A stretch of 45,356 nt of DNA, taken from the NCBI GenBank assembly GCA_017407905.1, contig JAFQVS010000050.1:1-45356 (forward strand), given 5' to 3'. The stretch comes from Bacteroidaceae bacterium (lineage in GTDB: Bacteria; Bacteroidota; Bacteroidia; Bacteroidales; Bacteroidaceae). The translations under genes were made by a program, and so were the position numbers. Each line of letters starts with the position of its first letter. The first letter of the stretch is position 1. The notes under the pieces are model-generated. The model did no database searches. It was not told the origin of the DNA and worked only from the letters and a program-made list of their open reading frames with translations. Of this stretch, positions 1-8,477 are shown one piece after another.

Positions 1-16
1 ACCGGCGTAAGCCGGT
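1..16. repeat. Perfect 6-bp inverted repeat at window edge
   Basis: ACCGGC-GTAA-GCCGGT is a perfect hairpin with a tetraloop. The upstream sequence is missing, so it could be the end of a terminator or of a structured RNA belonging to a gene left of the window. No T-run follows directly on the + strand. Confidence 0.4.
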
Positions 17-35
17 CGATAATATTTAGAAAAAG

Positions 36-190
36 GGGGATACCCCTCAGAGGTACATTTCGTTTTGGAAAATAGAACGCTTCGTTCAAAAATTGCGAAA
101 CGCTTCGATTTGCGGATTATACTTACCACAATAAGGCTATATGCCGAAGGTCTATGTACCTATGGCCCTCGCTTAGGTGGGGGCTTTTTT
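36..190 (+). ncRNA. Possible structured small RNA ending in an intrinsic terminator
   Basis: No protein gene fits here. AGGTACAT (51-58) is perfectly complementary to ATGTACCT (154-161), which would close a long hairpin over about 95 bases. Inside it lie smaller hairpins such as GAACG-CTT-CGTTC (76-88), and GGGG-ATA-CCCC lies just outside (about 37-47). The terminator at 165-190 follows at once. This is the layout expected of a small RNA of about 150 nt, but I do not recognise a known family (not tmRNA, SRP RNA or RNase P RNA by their hallmark motifs) and see no clear promoter. It may instead be the 3' end of a transcript that starts left of the window. Confidence 0.3.
165..190 (+). terminator. 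Intrinsic terminator, + strand
   Basis: The stem GCCCTCG (165-171) pairs with TGGGGGC (178-184), including G-T pairs, around a six-base loop and is followed by six T residues (185-190). It implies a + strand transcript arriving from the left: either the possible small RNA or a gene outside the window. Confidence 0.55.
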
Positions 191-351
191 ATGCTATTAT
201 TAAGAGGGATTCTTAGGCTCAGTAATAAAAAGATGTGGTCGAGATAATTCTGTTTATCACCCTCTCGGAATATTTCTGCGGCTATTCTTGAAAGTAGAAA
301 ATTGCTTATTGATTCTTGTTCACAGTAAATTTCTACTGAGCCATTATTGCC

Positions 352-560
352 GCTCCTCTTTCGATAAAGAGGAGCTGGCGCGTAGCGTCTGAGGAGTTCG
401 ATAGTACATCAAAAAATAATGTGGTTTGTGGTTATTTTAACTCCTCACCCCGCCGGGGAGCTCCTCTTTATTACAAAAAAGAGGAGCGGTTTTTTCTGTT
501 TGCGGTTATTTTAACTCCTCACCCTTTCGCGAGCTCCTCTTTATTACAAAAAAGAGGAGC
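352..560. repeat. Three GCTCCTCTTT hairpins, two within a 74-bp direct repeat
   Basis: The arms GCTCCTCTTT and AAAGAGGAGC occur at 352-375 (four-base loop), 460-487 and 533-560 (eight-base loops). The last two sit in a 74-bp direct repeat that begins GGTTATTTTAACTCCTCACC at 430 and again at 504. The first copy is followed by GGCGCGTAGCG (a GCGC-GTA-GCG dyad) and GAGGAGTTC, giving a compound palindrome. The pattern resembles REP-like or MITE-like intergenic palindromes of gut bacteria. No transposase gene is nearby. The rest of 191-660 holds nothing else that I can name. Confidence 0.7.
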
Positions 561-613
561 ATATTTTATTTTTGTTTTTATTGTAAGGAGCGGTAGGAGT
601 TTGCGTGCATTTG

Positions 614-654
614 TATAAAAATAAATATAGGCTGAGTGATTTTTTCACTCAGCC
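614..654 (-). terminator. Intrinsic terminator of the GH20-GH33 gene
   Basis: A perfect 10-bp stem, GGCTGAGTGA (630-639) and TCACTCAGCC (645-654), has a five-base loop and is followed on the - strand by a T-rich tract (complement of 614-629). It lies 26 bases after the stop codon of the glycosidase gene. Confidence 0.8.
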
Positions 655-679
655 TCTACGCTATAAATAATTATTATAG

Positions 680-3600
680 TTACTTAATAAAAACCTTACG
701 TCCATTTACAATGTATATTCCCTTCTTGGGGTTCTCGACGCGGCGGCCCTGAAGGTCGTAGATGCCGCTGCGGGGCGTGCCGGCGGTTACACTCTCGATG
801 CCGGTGCCACTGCCGCCGCCGAGGAGCGAGTAGGCGCCGTCGGTGATTGTCTCGAGGGTGTAATTCTTGTACTGTATTGTGTAGTCGGCGCAGTAGGTGC
901 TCTCTTCGTACAGGAAGGCTATTGTGCCGTCGGCTTGCAGGCACATTGTCGAGTAGGCCGAGGGGAGGTACGATGCTTGGTGGCGTCCGTCCCAATCTTT
1001 TGCAAAGTTGGCGGGGGTGTTGTAGTCGTCCTCGTCGGCAAGCTCTTTGTAGTAGATGCCGACGTTGTTGCGACCGCTGCCGAAGGGTACCGATTGCAGG
1101 GCTATCCACATTTCGGCGTTGTCCTCGTTGCGTACGGCGGGAAGGATGAGTATCTCGCCGTTGGTTGAGTTGCCTACTGCCACGACACCGCCGACGTTGC
1201 TGTTCGAGGTTGCTTGTGTGCCCCACGAGCCTTGTGCTTTTTGTGCGTCGGTGAATGTGAAGATGTTGTAGTGGCGTCCGCCTGTGGTGCGGCTGCTTAG
1301 GATGATATTGCCGTTGGGAAGTTCCTCAACCTTAGGTTCGTCGGCGCCTGTGCAGTGTCCGCGGCTTGTTGTGCCGAGTACTTTCCAGCTGCCGCCAAAA
1401 TCGTCGCTGTAGAGGACGAAATTTATGTAGTTGGCGCTGCGGTCTTTGGCGAGCACTGCGCAGTAGAGGCGGTAGTAGTCGTTGACCTTTACGTAGCGGC
1501 TCTGATGTATCTTGCCCGAGCCGATGAACATTGCCATCACGGGGCCTATGGGGCTGTTATCGAATTGTGAGTAGATGCTCTCGGCAATGTCTTCGGGCCG
1601 GCTCCAATTGGCTCCGTTGTCGTCGCTGTAGAAGCGTGCGATGTTCTGGTGGTTGCCTCGGCTGCCTGCTTGGAATGATACGTTGCCTGCGCAGCTGAGT
1701 ACAAGCACGCGGTTGCTCTCGCGGTCGGCTACTATGCAGGGGTCGCCGAAGCCTACGTGCATAAAGTCGGGCGAGCTTGCTCCTTGTCCCTCGACGATGG
1801 CAAATTTGGGGTTCCACGTTGCGCCGTTGTCGGTGCTGATGCGTGCGTGCAGGTCGATGCGGCCTTTGTTCACTACGCCAATGTCGGCGCCGCTGTGGCG
1901 GTAGTCGGCAACGGCTATAAGGTGGCCGTTCTTGGCTGTTGCTATTGCGGGGATGCGATAGGGGATTGCGCCTTTCTTAGTGGTGAATATCTCTTGCGAG
2001 GGCTCGACGGGTAGTGAGCTGCGGATGATTGTGGCGTAGAAATTGCTTGTGTTGGCGAACATATTGCTTGTGGCCGATACGGTGAATGTGAGCGCGGGCT
2101 CCTCGACACCCTCGACGACGACGCTCTGCGGCTGTGTCGAGCTTGCCGTGATGCTCTCCTTGCCCTCGGGGGTGATGCTGACATCTGTCGTGCCCGAGCT
2201 TACAAAATTGAGGCGGTAGCCCCCTATTGAGTAGCCCTCGTCGGCGCTGATGCTGTATGTTGCTGTGTGCTGGCCGTTAACGGCTGCTCCTGCAAGGCAG
2301 GTAAAGAGCTGAATGTCGCCCTTGTCGTTGTAGGCGGCCATATTATTGCGGGCGGCAGTCTCGGTGAGGGTTATCTTGGGCGTTTGTGTCGATTGCCACG
2401 CTGATGCCCACGTGCCTGCGGGGTTCGATGCTGTCCAGCTGCCCGAGAGGGTGTTTATGGGGTACTCGGCTTGTGCAAATTGTATGTTGAGGGTCGAGCC
2501 TGCGTCGGCGCCGCCGTTCCAGAATGCGAGTTTGTTGTCGCGGTTGTTTACTTTGTTATTGCGGTAGCCTTTCTCGTACATATAGTAGTAGGTGTCGCCC
2601 TCGCCGAGGTCGCTCGATGATTGGAACATCCATAGGTCGGTGTAACCATTGGGGAGGGCTTTTGCATCGACAAGGATGGGGTAGGCTGTGCTGCCTGTGG
2701 TGCCTGTCATTGTGGTGGGCGCTGCGAGTACTTTTGTGGCGCCTGCTTGTTTGTTGTAGAGGCGGTAGCCGTTGGTGTTGTCGCCTGTGAATGCCCAGAG
2801 TTGTGCGTCGTCGGTGGCGCTCGATATTACGTCGTCGAGGGCAATGTGGTTGCTTGTGCCGTTGTTGTCGATGACGTAACCGTTGGCGGCTATTTGGAGG
2901 GTGTACCACGCTGTGCCTTGTGCAAATTGGTTGTCGGTAACGGTGGTGGTGTTGAACAATTGCTCGACGGTGCCTTGTTGTTTGTCGGCTACTTCGAGGG
3001 TTACATCGACGATTGTGCCGCGGTTGCTGTCGAGGCGGTTGCCCGGGTCGGTGCATCCTGCGGGGTCGATGCTGTTCCAATCAATCTTGAAGCGCATACG
3101 GTATGTGCCTTTTGTGGTGGGGGCGGTGAACGAGGGGAGTGCTACGGTGTTGTTGCCGTTGTTCTCGCCTGCGCTGTTACGCCACGCTCCGCCGCCGTCG
3201 GGGTTGGCGTTGTAGGCCGAGTAGCTGACAAGGTCGTCGGTGGGGCTGTAGCCGTCGGCGCCGATGCCTGCGGTGAATCCGTTTTTATCGGTGTCGATAT
3301 ATACGTAGGCGTGCATCCACACTGCGCCGTAGCCGGCTGTGGGAAATACTTCGTCGCCTGCGCCTACTTTCAGTGTTACGCTTTTGGTGGCATCGACGTA
3401 TAGCTGTGTCAGCTCGTTGCCGCTTAGTTTATATTCGGCGGTGCCGTACGAGGGACTTTCGAGCTTAATAAAATTCAAAGGGCGGTCGCCGCCCTTTGTT
3501 CCTGTGTAGTTTGGTGTGTAATCGAGGGCGCTTGTATCGCCGTCGCCACCTTCATTGCTTATAAGTTCGATGCTGTATTTGCATCCTGCGTCTGTTGTGT

Positions 3601-6250
3601 TGGTTCCGCTGCCCCAATTGAAGAGTTTGTAGCTTTGCCCCGCGGTCGTTTGGTTGAATTGCGTCGTGCCGCTTACGATGATGAAGTATCCGGGTGCGTC
3701 GGCAGGCTTTAGTGTCCAGCCTTTTGTGGGGGATGATGCTTGTGTGCGCAAGGCTGTGTTGTTGCTGCTCGATGGGGAGATGTACGATGCGTCGCTGTAG
3801 TTGATAATGTCGTATGTGCCGTCGCCGCGCTCGACGAATTTCCATTTTGCGGCGTTGGTTACTGTTTTTTCGCCGTAAATCTCGTTGCCTGCGCCTTTTG
3901 AGGTGGCGTAGCGGCCTTCGCGCAGCGGGGTGCTCAGTGTGTAGTAGTAGCTTGTCTGGCTGTTGCTGACAAGGGGCTGGTTGAGGGGTGTTGTTGGGTA
4001 GTAGGCTTTAAATGCGTCGAGTGCGTCGCCAAGCTCTTTGGCCTGTTGGTTGCGCTGCTCGGCGCTGAGCTCCTGTTCGAGGGTGGCCTCAATCTTGGCT
4101 ATTACTTCGCCGAGGGCTGCTGCTGTCGCGGGGCTGTAGTATCCGGGTTTCTCGCCTGTTACGCTTGCGATGAATTTTTTTATTTCGCTTATGCTTGCTG
4201 CAATCTGCTCGGCTGCTTCGTCCTTGCATTTGTTGGGCGAGTAGATGAGGCCGTCAACGGCGTCTCGGCCATCGAGGTCGGTGAGTACGAATGTGAACAT
4301 CCATTTGTTTAGACGCACGCCGCTTGCTGCAACGTAGGGCAGTTTGATGAATACTTTGTTCCAGCCGGCGTTAAGCTGTACTTTTACGGGCTTGCGGGCG
4401 GTGAAATTCTCGTTTCCGAGGTCAACCTCGTTGTTGATGCTCTTGCCTGTGTTGTCCCACGTTGGGGGGAGGATTTCTTGGTCGTTGAGCCAGATGCGCG
4501 AGCCTTTGCGGTCCCATTTGCCTTTGTCGGGGGCGGTGTCTTTCTCGCTGCGACCGTAATTCTGAAATTCTATCTGTGCGCCTACGCTCTGTGCAGTCTC
4601 GCTATAAACGTATGTCCACGCGTAGGCTGTCGTGTTCAGCTGGGGGCTGCTGAAATATGTGGGGATTATCGAGCCCCACGTGTGGCGCAGGTAGATGCCG
4701 GCGCCTGTTGCCATTCCTGTGGAGTAGGTTACGCCGTCAACGGTGTAGCTCTCTTTCGGTCCCTCGGTCTCGGGGGCGAATTGTGCGTTCATATCTCCGC
4801 CGTTGGGGAATGCGTCGGTTATGCGCCAGCGTACGTTGGTTTGTTTGACGTAGGGAATGGGTTCGTTCTTTAGTGAGTGGGCCTTGTGGAAGAGGAAACG
4901 ACGCTCCCAATCGGCAAATTCGTTGTACTCGTCGCCGCTGTTGGGGAGGGTTGTTCCGCCTACTTCGATATATTGCTTGCCACCGCCTATCCAGCCGCGC
5001 TCGGCGCTTGCAATTACGTTGGCGTACATATTATTCTGCTTGATAATGTCCTCTTCGGTGGGTGTCTTGCGGTCGTTCCAATAGGCCGATATTGTGCCGG
5101 CGATGTTTTTGTTGCCTTGCTGCTCGTAGTAGATGTTGCTGCGGTAGATGCCTACAACGTCGGCAAATACGTCGAAGTGGTTGGTGTAGTTGTAGCGGCA
5201 GTCGATGTTGGCTTTGCCGTCAATCTGACGTCCTGCGGTGCTCCACATTTGTGTCATATCGGCGTCGGTGCTGCCGACGTTCACTCCCGAGATGGGGTTC
5301 CACACTACCACTTTTTTGCCTTTATTGTGCAGATGGCCGGTCATTATGCCGAGGAAATTGGGGTAGGTGATGCCTTTCTCGTCGGCGCCTATGTGAATGT
5401 AGGGGGCGTCGGGGAAGAGGGCTACTACCTCGTCGAGTATCACTTTGAGGGCTGCTACGCCTTTGTCGGTCTGCATATCATAGCCCATTGCGCGCACGAA
5501 GGCTTCGCTGTGTCCGGGCATATCAATTTCGGGAATTATGGTAATGCCGTATTTCTTGGCGTGTGTTGCTACCTCGCGGCACTGCTCCTGTGTGTAGAAT
5601 TTACCGGGGAAGCGTGTCATTGAGGCGTCGCTTGTGAGCTGTGGGTAGGCGTTTATCTGCAAGCGCCACGCTTGATTCTCGGTAAAGTGCCAATGGAAGC
5701 AGTTTACTTTGAAGCGCGAAAGTAGCTCGATGTGTTTCTTCAGTTCGGGCACGCTTATGAATGAGCGGCCGACGTCGTGCATATATCCGCGCAGCTTGAA
5801 TGCTGCCCAATCTTTTATGTCAACGGCTTCTATGGCTGCTGTGCCCTCGTAGCCCTCGGCTAATTGTGTGAGGGTCTGTGCGGCGCGTATAACGCCGATG
5901 GGCTTTACAGCGGTGATGTTGATGCTCTCGTCGCGAACGGCTATTGTGTAGGCTTCGTTGTCGAATCCCGAGAGTTCGTAGTCGTATGCGCCTTCTATTT
6001 TATCGACAATTGTTACCGTTATCTCGGCGCCGTCGGTGCCGATGGTGCAGCCTGTCGATGCGAAAAATTCTTCGAGCAGGGTGCAGGCCTCGACGCCGTT
6101 GTATTTTATTGTTACGGGACGACCGAGGGCAAATGAGCCTTGTTGTTTGGTAATCTCGTGCGGCTTGGGCAGAAGATGGGTTATCTTTGCCGCTACGGGC
6201 GTAATTGCCAGCAGCAGTAGTGCCGTTAGAATGGTAAGAGTCTTTTTCAT
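680..6250 (-). CDS. Secreted bifunctional GH20 beta-hexosaminidase / GH33 sialidase
   Basis: This 1,856-residue exported protein carries two glycosidases. A signal peptide (about 1-21) is followed by a GH20 N-terminal domain and a GH20 barrel: HWHFTENQAWRL, PEIDMPGHSEAF and the catalytic pair D290-E291 in HIGADEKG. GH20 enzymes remove terminal GlcNAc or GalNAc by substrate-assisted catalysis. The middle holds beta-rich domains, including a GEVED-like module ending in RMRFKIDWNSIDPAG (around residue 1060). The C-terminal third is a GH33 sialidase: the YRIPA motif with arginine 1432, and Asp boxes STDNGATW, SDDNGANW and SDDFGGSW near residues 1470, 1540 and 1614. The last about 35 residues (IYDLQGRRV, GIYIVNGRKV) resemble a type IX or surface-targeting tail. 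The likely role is host mucin glycan foraging at the cell surface or in the periplasm. The gene stands alone, with its own promoters and terminator. Both catalytic families are clear; the exact linkages are inferred. Confidence 0.93.
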   Translation of the reverse strand: MKKTLTILTALLLLAITPVAAKITHLLPKPHEITKQQGSFALGRPVTIKYNGVEACTLLEEFFASTGCTIGTDGAEITVTIVDKIEGAYDYELSGFDNEAYTIAVRDESINITAVKPIGVIRAAQTLTQLAEGYEGTAAIEAVDIKDWAAFKLRGYMHDVGRSFISVPELKKHIELLSRFKVNCFHWHFTENQAWRLQINAYPQLTSDASMTRFPGKFYTQEQCREVATHAKKYGITIIPEIDMPGHSEAFVRAMGYDMQTDKGVAALKVILDEVVALFPDAPYIHIGADEKGITYPNFLGIMTGHLHNKGKKVVVWNPISGVNVGSTDADMTQMWSTAGRQIDGKANIDCRYNYTNHFDVFADVVGIYRSNIYYEQQGNKNIAGTISAYWNDRKTPTEEDIIKQNNMYANVIASAERGWIGGGKQYIEVGGTTLPNSGDEYNEFADWERRFLFHKAHSLKNEPIPYVKQTNVRWRITDAFPNGGDMNAQFAPETEGPKESYTVDGVTYSTGMATGAGIYLRHTWGSIIPTYFSSPQLNTTAYAWTYVYSETAQSVGAQIEFQNYGRSEKDTAPDKGKWDRKGSRIWLNDQEILPPTWDNTGKSINNEVDLGNENFTARKPVKVQLNAGWNKVFIKLPYVAASGVRLNKWMFTFVLTDLDGRDAVDGLIYSPNKCKDEAAEQIAASISEIKKFIASVTGEKPGYYSPATAAALGEVIAKIEATLEQELSAEQRNQQAKELGDALDAFKAYYPTTPLNQPLVSNSQTSYYYTLSTPLREGRYATSKGAGNEIYGEKTVTNAAKWKFVERGDGTYDIINYSDASYISPSSSNNTALRTQASSPTKGWTLKPADAPGYFIIVSGTTQFNQTTAGQSYKLFNWGSGTNTTDAGCKYSIELISNEGGDGDTSALDYTPNYTGTKGGDRPLNFIKLESPSYGTAEYKLSGNELTQLYVDATKSVTLKVGAGDEVFPTAGYGAVWMHAYVYIDTDKNGFTAGIGADGYSPTDDLVSYSAYNANPDGGGAWRNSAGENNGNNTVALPSFTAPTTKGTYRMRFKIDWNSIDPAGCTDPGNRLDSNRGTIVDVTLEVADKQQGTVEQLFNTTTVTDNQFAQGTAWYTLQIAANGYVIDNNGTSNHIALDDVISSATDDAQLWAFTGDNTNGYRLYNKQAGATKVLAAPTTMTGTTGSTAYPILVDAKALPNGYTDLWMFQSSSDLGEGDTYYYMYEKGYRNNKVNNRDNKLAFWNGGADAGSTLNIQFAQAEYPINTLSGSWTASNPAGTWASAWQSTQTPKITLTETAARNNMAAYNDKGDIQLFTCLAGAAVNGQHTATYSISADEGYSIGGYRLNFVSSGTTDVSITPEGKESITASSTQPQSVVVEGVEEPALTFTVSATSNMFANTSNFYATIIRSSLPVEPSQEIFTTKKGAIPYRIPAIATAKNGHLIAVADYRHSGADIGVVNKGRIDLHARISTDNGATWNPKFAIVEGQGASSPDFMHVGFGDPCIVADRESNRVLVLSCAGNVSFQAGSRGNHQNIARFYSDDNGANWSRPEDIAESIYSQFDNSPIGPVMAMFIGSGKIHQSRYVKVNDYYRLYCAVLAKDRSANYINFVLYSDDFGGSWKVLGTTSRGHCTGADEPKVEELPNGNIILSSRTTGGRHYNIFTFTDAQKAQGSWGTQATSNSNVGGVVAVGNSTNGEILILPAVRNEDNAEMWIALQSVPFGSGRNNVGIYYKELADEDDYNTPANFAKDWDGRHQASYLPSAYSTMCLQADGTIAFLYEESTYCADYTIQYKNYTLETITDGAYSLLGGGSGTGIESVTAGTPRSGIYDLQGRRVENPKKGIYIVNGRKVFIK

Positions 6251-6293
6251 TTTGTTAATTATTAAGGTTATTATTTTTTTCGTATTTTTTATG

Positions 6294-6472
6294 CTTTATG
6301 CAAAGTCAGTGAAAGGCGAGTGCATAAATAAAAAGAAAAGTTTACTTATTCTTTTTTCTGCCGAGCCGCATCCTGCTTTATGCAAAGTCAGTGAAAGGCG
6401 AGTGCATAAAGAAAAAGAAAAGTTTGCTTATTCTTTTTTCTGCCGAGCCGCATCCTGATTTATGCAAATGTA
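6294..6472 (-). repeat. 82-bp tandem direct repeat (two full copies) carrying promoter-like boxes
   Basis: Copies at 6294-6375 and 6376-6457 are nearly identical and a third begins at 6458. Each contains GTCAGTGAAAGGCGAGTGCA and TGCCGAGCCGCATCCTG, a kind of intergenic repeat I recall from Bacteroides and Prevotella genomes. Read on the - strand, the same position in each unit holds a -7-like box: TGACTTTG (6301-6308), TGACTTTG (6383-6390) and TACATTTG (6465-6472), each 82 bases apart and pointing at the glycosidase gene. Confidence 0.85.
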
Positions 6473-6494
6473 TTAAAATTTTTTAAAAAACAAG
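6465..6494 (-). promoter_or_regulatory. Candidate promoter upstream of the glycosidase gene
   Basis: On the - strand, CTTG (6491-6494) is followed after 18 bases by TACATTTG (6465-6472), a match to the Bacteroidetes -33/-7 pattern. The repeat units downstream carry related boxes, with the closest, at 6301-6308, giving a leader of about 45 bases to the start codon. Confidence 0.45.
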
Positions 6495-6580
6495 AATATT
6501 GCCCTCTATGCTAAAGTATATTATATATGATAAACACTTTTTTGTTGAAATTACGAGTTGTGCTTAATATTTTGGAGAAC

Positions 6581-6609
6581 AAAAAAACGCACTGCTTTTT
6601 TGCAGTGCG
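6581..6609 (-). terminator. Intrinsic terminator of the rimP-to-rnhB operon
   Basis: Arms CGCACTGC (6588-6595) and GCAGTGCG (6602-6609) form a perfect 8-bp stem. On the - strand it is followed by a run of seven T. It lies just beyond the rnhB stop codon. Confidence 0.85.
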
Positions 6610-6616
6610 CCTAAGA

Positions 6617-7231
6617 TTATTCACCAAAATCGAATGTCAGTTGTTGCGCCGCTTCGCCCAAGAGATTGAAACTCTTTCTATGGTAAGGAGTGGGGCCGTA
6701 CTCCCTTATCGCGGCCCGATGCTTTGCTGTGGGATAGCCCTTGTTACTTTTCCAATCGTATTGCGGATACTCCTCGGCGAGGCGTTGCATATAGTCGTCG
6801 CGGTAGGTCTTTGCAAGGATGGAGGCGGCGGCAATACTCATATACGTTGCATCGCCCTTTACCACCGTCGTGTGGGGAATGCCGGGGTAGGGGTTGAATT
6901 TGTTTCCGTCGATGAGCAGATGCTGCGGACGCACCCTCAGCTGCTCGACGGCACGGTGCATTGCAAGAATCGAGGCTCGGAGGATGTTTATGCGGTCAAT
7001 CTCCTGCGCCGTTACAATGCCCACGGCCCACGCAAGAGCCTCGCGCTCGATTACCTCGCGCAGCTCGTAGCGCCGAGCTTCGCTCAGTTGCTTCGAGTCG
7101 TTGAGCAGGCTGTTGTCGAATCCCTCGGGCAGTATGACGGCGGCTGCATAGACGTCGCCGGCCAGACAGCCGCGTCCCGCCTCGTCGCAACCGGCCTCTA
7201 TCCTCCCGCTTAGCATATAGGGCTTTAACAT
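6617..7231 (-). CDS. rnhB: Ribonuclease HII
   Basis: RNase HII cuts the RNA strand of RNA-DNA hybrids and nicks DNA at single ribonucleotides. The protein has 204 residues from the chosen start, usual for the family. The catalytic acids are visible: D16 and E17 in GCDEAGRG, D108 in LLIDGNKF and D145 after SILAKTYRD. The reading frame stays open 60 codons further upstream, into sufS, but that extension lacks family similarity; the start at 7231 has GGAG seven bases ahead and begins the conserved core shortly after. The gene follows sufS by 25 bases and is the last gene of the operon, ahead of a strong terminator. Confidence 0.95.
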   Translation of the reverse strand: MLKPYMLSGRIEAGCDEAGRGCLAGDVYAAAVILPEGFDNSLLNDSKQLSEARRYELREVIEREALAWAVGIVTAQEIDRINILRASILAMHRAVEQLRVRPQHLLIDGNKFNPYPGIPHTTVVKGDATYMSIAAASILAKTYRDDYMQRLAEEYPQYDWKSNKGYPTAKHRAAIREYGPTPYHRKSFNLLGEAAQQLTFDFGE

Positions 7232-7256
7232 ATTCTTCTCCTTGATTTTTATGCCT

Positions 7257-8468
7257 TTAGGCGAACATTCGTGCAACGCGCTTGATGCCTTCGACCAAAA
7301 TATCGACCTCGTCCTTTGTGTTGTACAGGGCAAACGAGGCTCGCACCGTTCCGGGGATTCCCAAATGGTCGATGAGCGGTTGTGCGCAGTGGTGTCCCGT
7401 GCGTATGGCAATGCCCAATCGGTCGAGCAGGGTGCCGAGGTCGGCGGGGTGAATGTCGCCTACAAGCAGCGATACGGCCGAGCCGTCGGGACAGCCTATA
7501 ATGCGCATATTATCTACCTCGGAGAGACGTTCAAGGGCATACTGCGTGAGGCTGTGCTCGTGTGCCGCAATATTTTCTATTCCAACGTGTTCTATAAATT
7601 CGATGGCTTTGCCCAATGCAATGGCGCCGATATAATCGGGGGTGCCGGCCTCGAATTTATAGGGTAGCTCGTTGAAGGTGGTCTTTTCAAATTTTACGGT
7701 CTGTATCATTTCGCCGCCGCCGTGATAGGGCTGCATCTGCTCGAGCCACTGCTCCTTGCCATAGAGCACGCCGATGCCTGTTGGGCCGTACATTTTGTGT
7801 CCGCTGAAGACAAAAAAGTCGGCGTCTAAGGCCTGAACATCTACCTTAATGTGTGGGGTGCTTTGTGCTCCGTCTATTAGGATGGGTACGCCGTGGCTGT
7901 GGGCAATGTCGATGCACTCTTTTACGGGGTTTGTGCAGCCAAGCACATTGGATACGTGTGTGAGGCTCACTAAGCGGGTGCGCTCGGTGAATAGCTCTTT
8001 GTAGGCCTCGACGTCGAGCGTGGCATCGGCCTTCAGGGGGATTATTTTTATCTCGATGCCTATGCGCTCGCGCAGCAGCTGCCACGGGACGATGTTGCTG
8101 TGATGCTCCATTGTGGAGATTATCACTTGGTCGCCCTCTTTTAGGAATGTGTCGCCGAATGACGAGGCTATAAGGTTGATGCTCTCGGTGGTGCCGCGGG
8201 TGAATATTATCTGTCGGCTGTCGGGGGCGTTTATGAAGCGCCTAACGGTGCGGCGCGCCTCCTCGAAGCGCTCGGTGGCTACCTGCGAGAGGTGGTGCAC
8301 ACCGCGGTGGACGTTGGCGTTTATGGTGCAGTAGGCCTCGCTTATGGCGTCGATGACGCAACGGGGCTTCTGGGTGGTGGCGGCGTTGTCTAAATAGATT
8401 AGCGGGCGGCCATAGACCTTGCTGTCGAGTATGGGAAACTGCTCGCGTATATCGTTGGGGTTGAACAT
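7257..8468 (-). CDS. sufS: Cysteine desulfurase SufS
   Basis: This is a PLP-dependent group II cysteine desulfurase that takes sulfur from cysteine as a persulfide for Fe-S cluster building. At 403 residues it has the usual length. The PLP lysine is K225 in [10 protein letters not shown], the substrate-handling histidine lies in MEHHSN, and the persulfide-carrying cysteine is C361 in [10 protein letters not shown]. No separate sufE or sufU gene is seen in this cluster, so the sulfur acceptor must be SufB directly or a protein encoded elsewhere. It lies nine bases after sufD and 25 before rnhB. Confidence 0.96.
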   Translation of the reverse strand: MFNPNDIREQFPILDSKVYGRPLIYLDNAATTQKPRCVIDAISEAYCTINANVHRGVHHLSQVATERFEEARRTVRRFINAPDSRQIIFTRGTTESINLIASSFGDTFLKEGDQVIISTMEHHSNIVPWQLLRERIGIEIKIIPLKADATLDVEAYKELFTERTRLVSLTHVSNVLGCTNPVKECIDIAHSHGVPILIDGAQSTPHIKVDVQALDADFFVFSGHKMYGPTGIGVLYGKEQWLEQMQPYHGGGEMIQTVKFEKTTFNELPYKFEAGTPDYIGAIALGKAIEFIEHVGIENIAAHEHSLTQYALERLSEVDNMRIIGCPDGSAVSLLVGDIHPADLGTLLDRLGIAIRTGHHCAQPLIDHLGIPGTVRASFALYNTKDEVDILVEGIKRVARMFA

Positions 8469-8477
8469 ATTATTCTG

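Noticed and set aside
430-577. CRISPR-like array
   Set aside because: Two units of 74 bp containing palindromes that vary only slightly; no spacer structure.
680-800. Proof of a working type IX secretion system from the C-terminal tail of the glycosidase
   Set aside because: Tails of this type occur in Bacteroidales that lack type IX secretion, and no por/gld gene is in the window.
4877-5623. 248-codon open frame on the + strand inside the glycosidase gene
   Set aside because: It lies wholly antisense to the conserved GH20 barrel, has low-complexity Val/Ala/Gly-rich composition and no start signals. Other long + strand frames at 2747-3403 and 14579-15478 (antisense to infB) were rejected for the same reason.
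6294-6472. CRISPR-like array
   Set aside because: Only two full units with no separate spacers and no cas genes; the entire 82-bp unit is repeated.
7232-7411. N-terminal extension of RNase HII by 60 residues
   Set aside because: The extension overlaps the sufS coding region, has no family similarity, and a GGAG ribosome site stands just ahead of the ATG at 7231.
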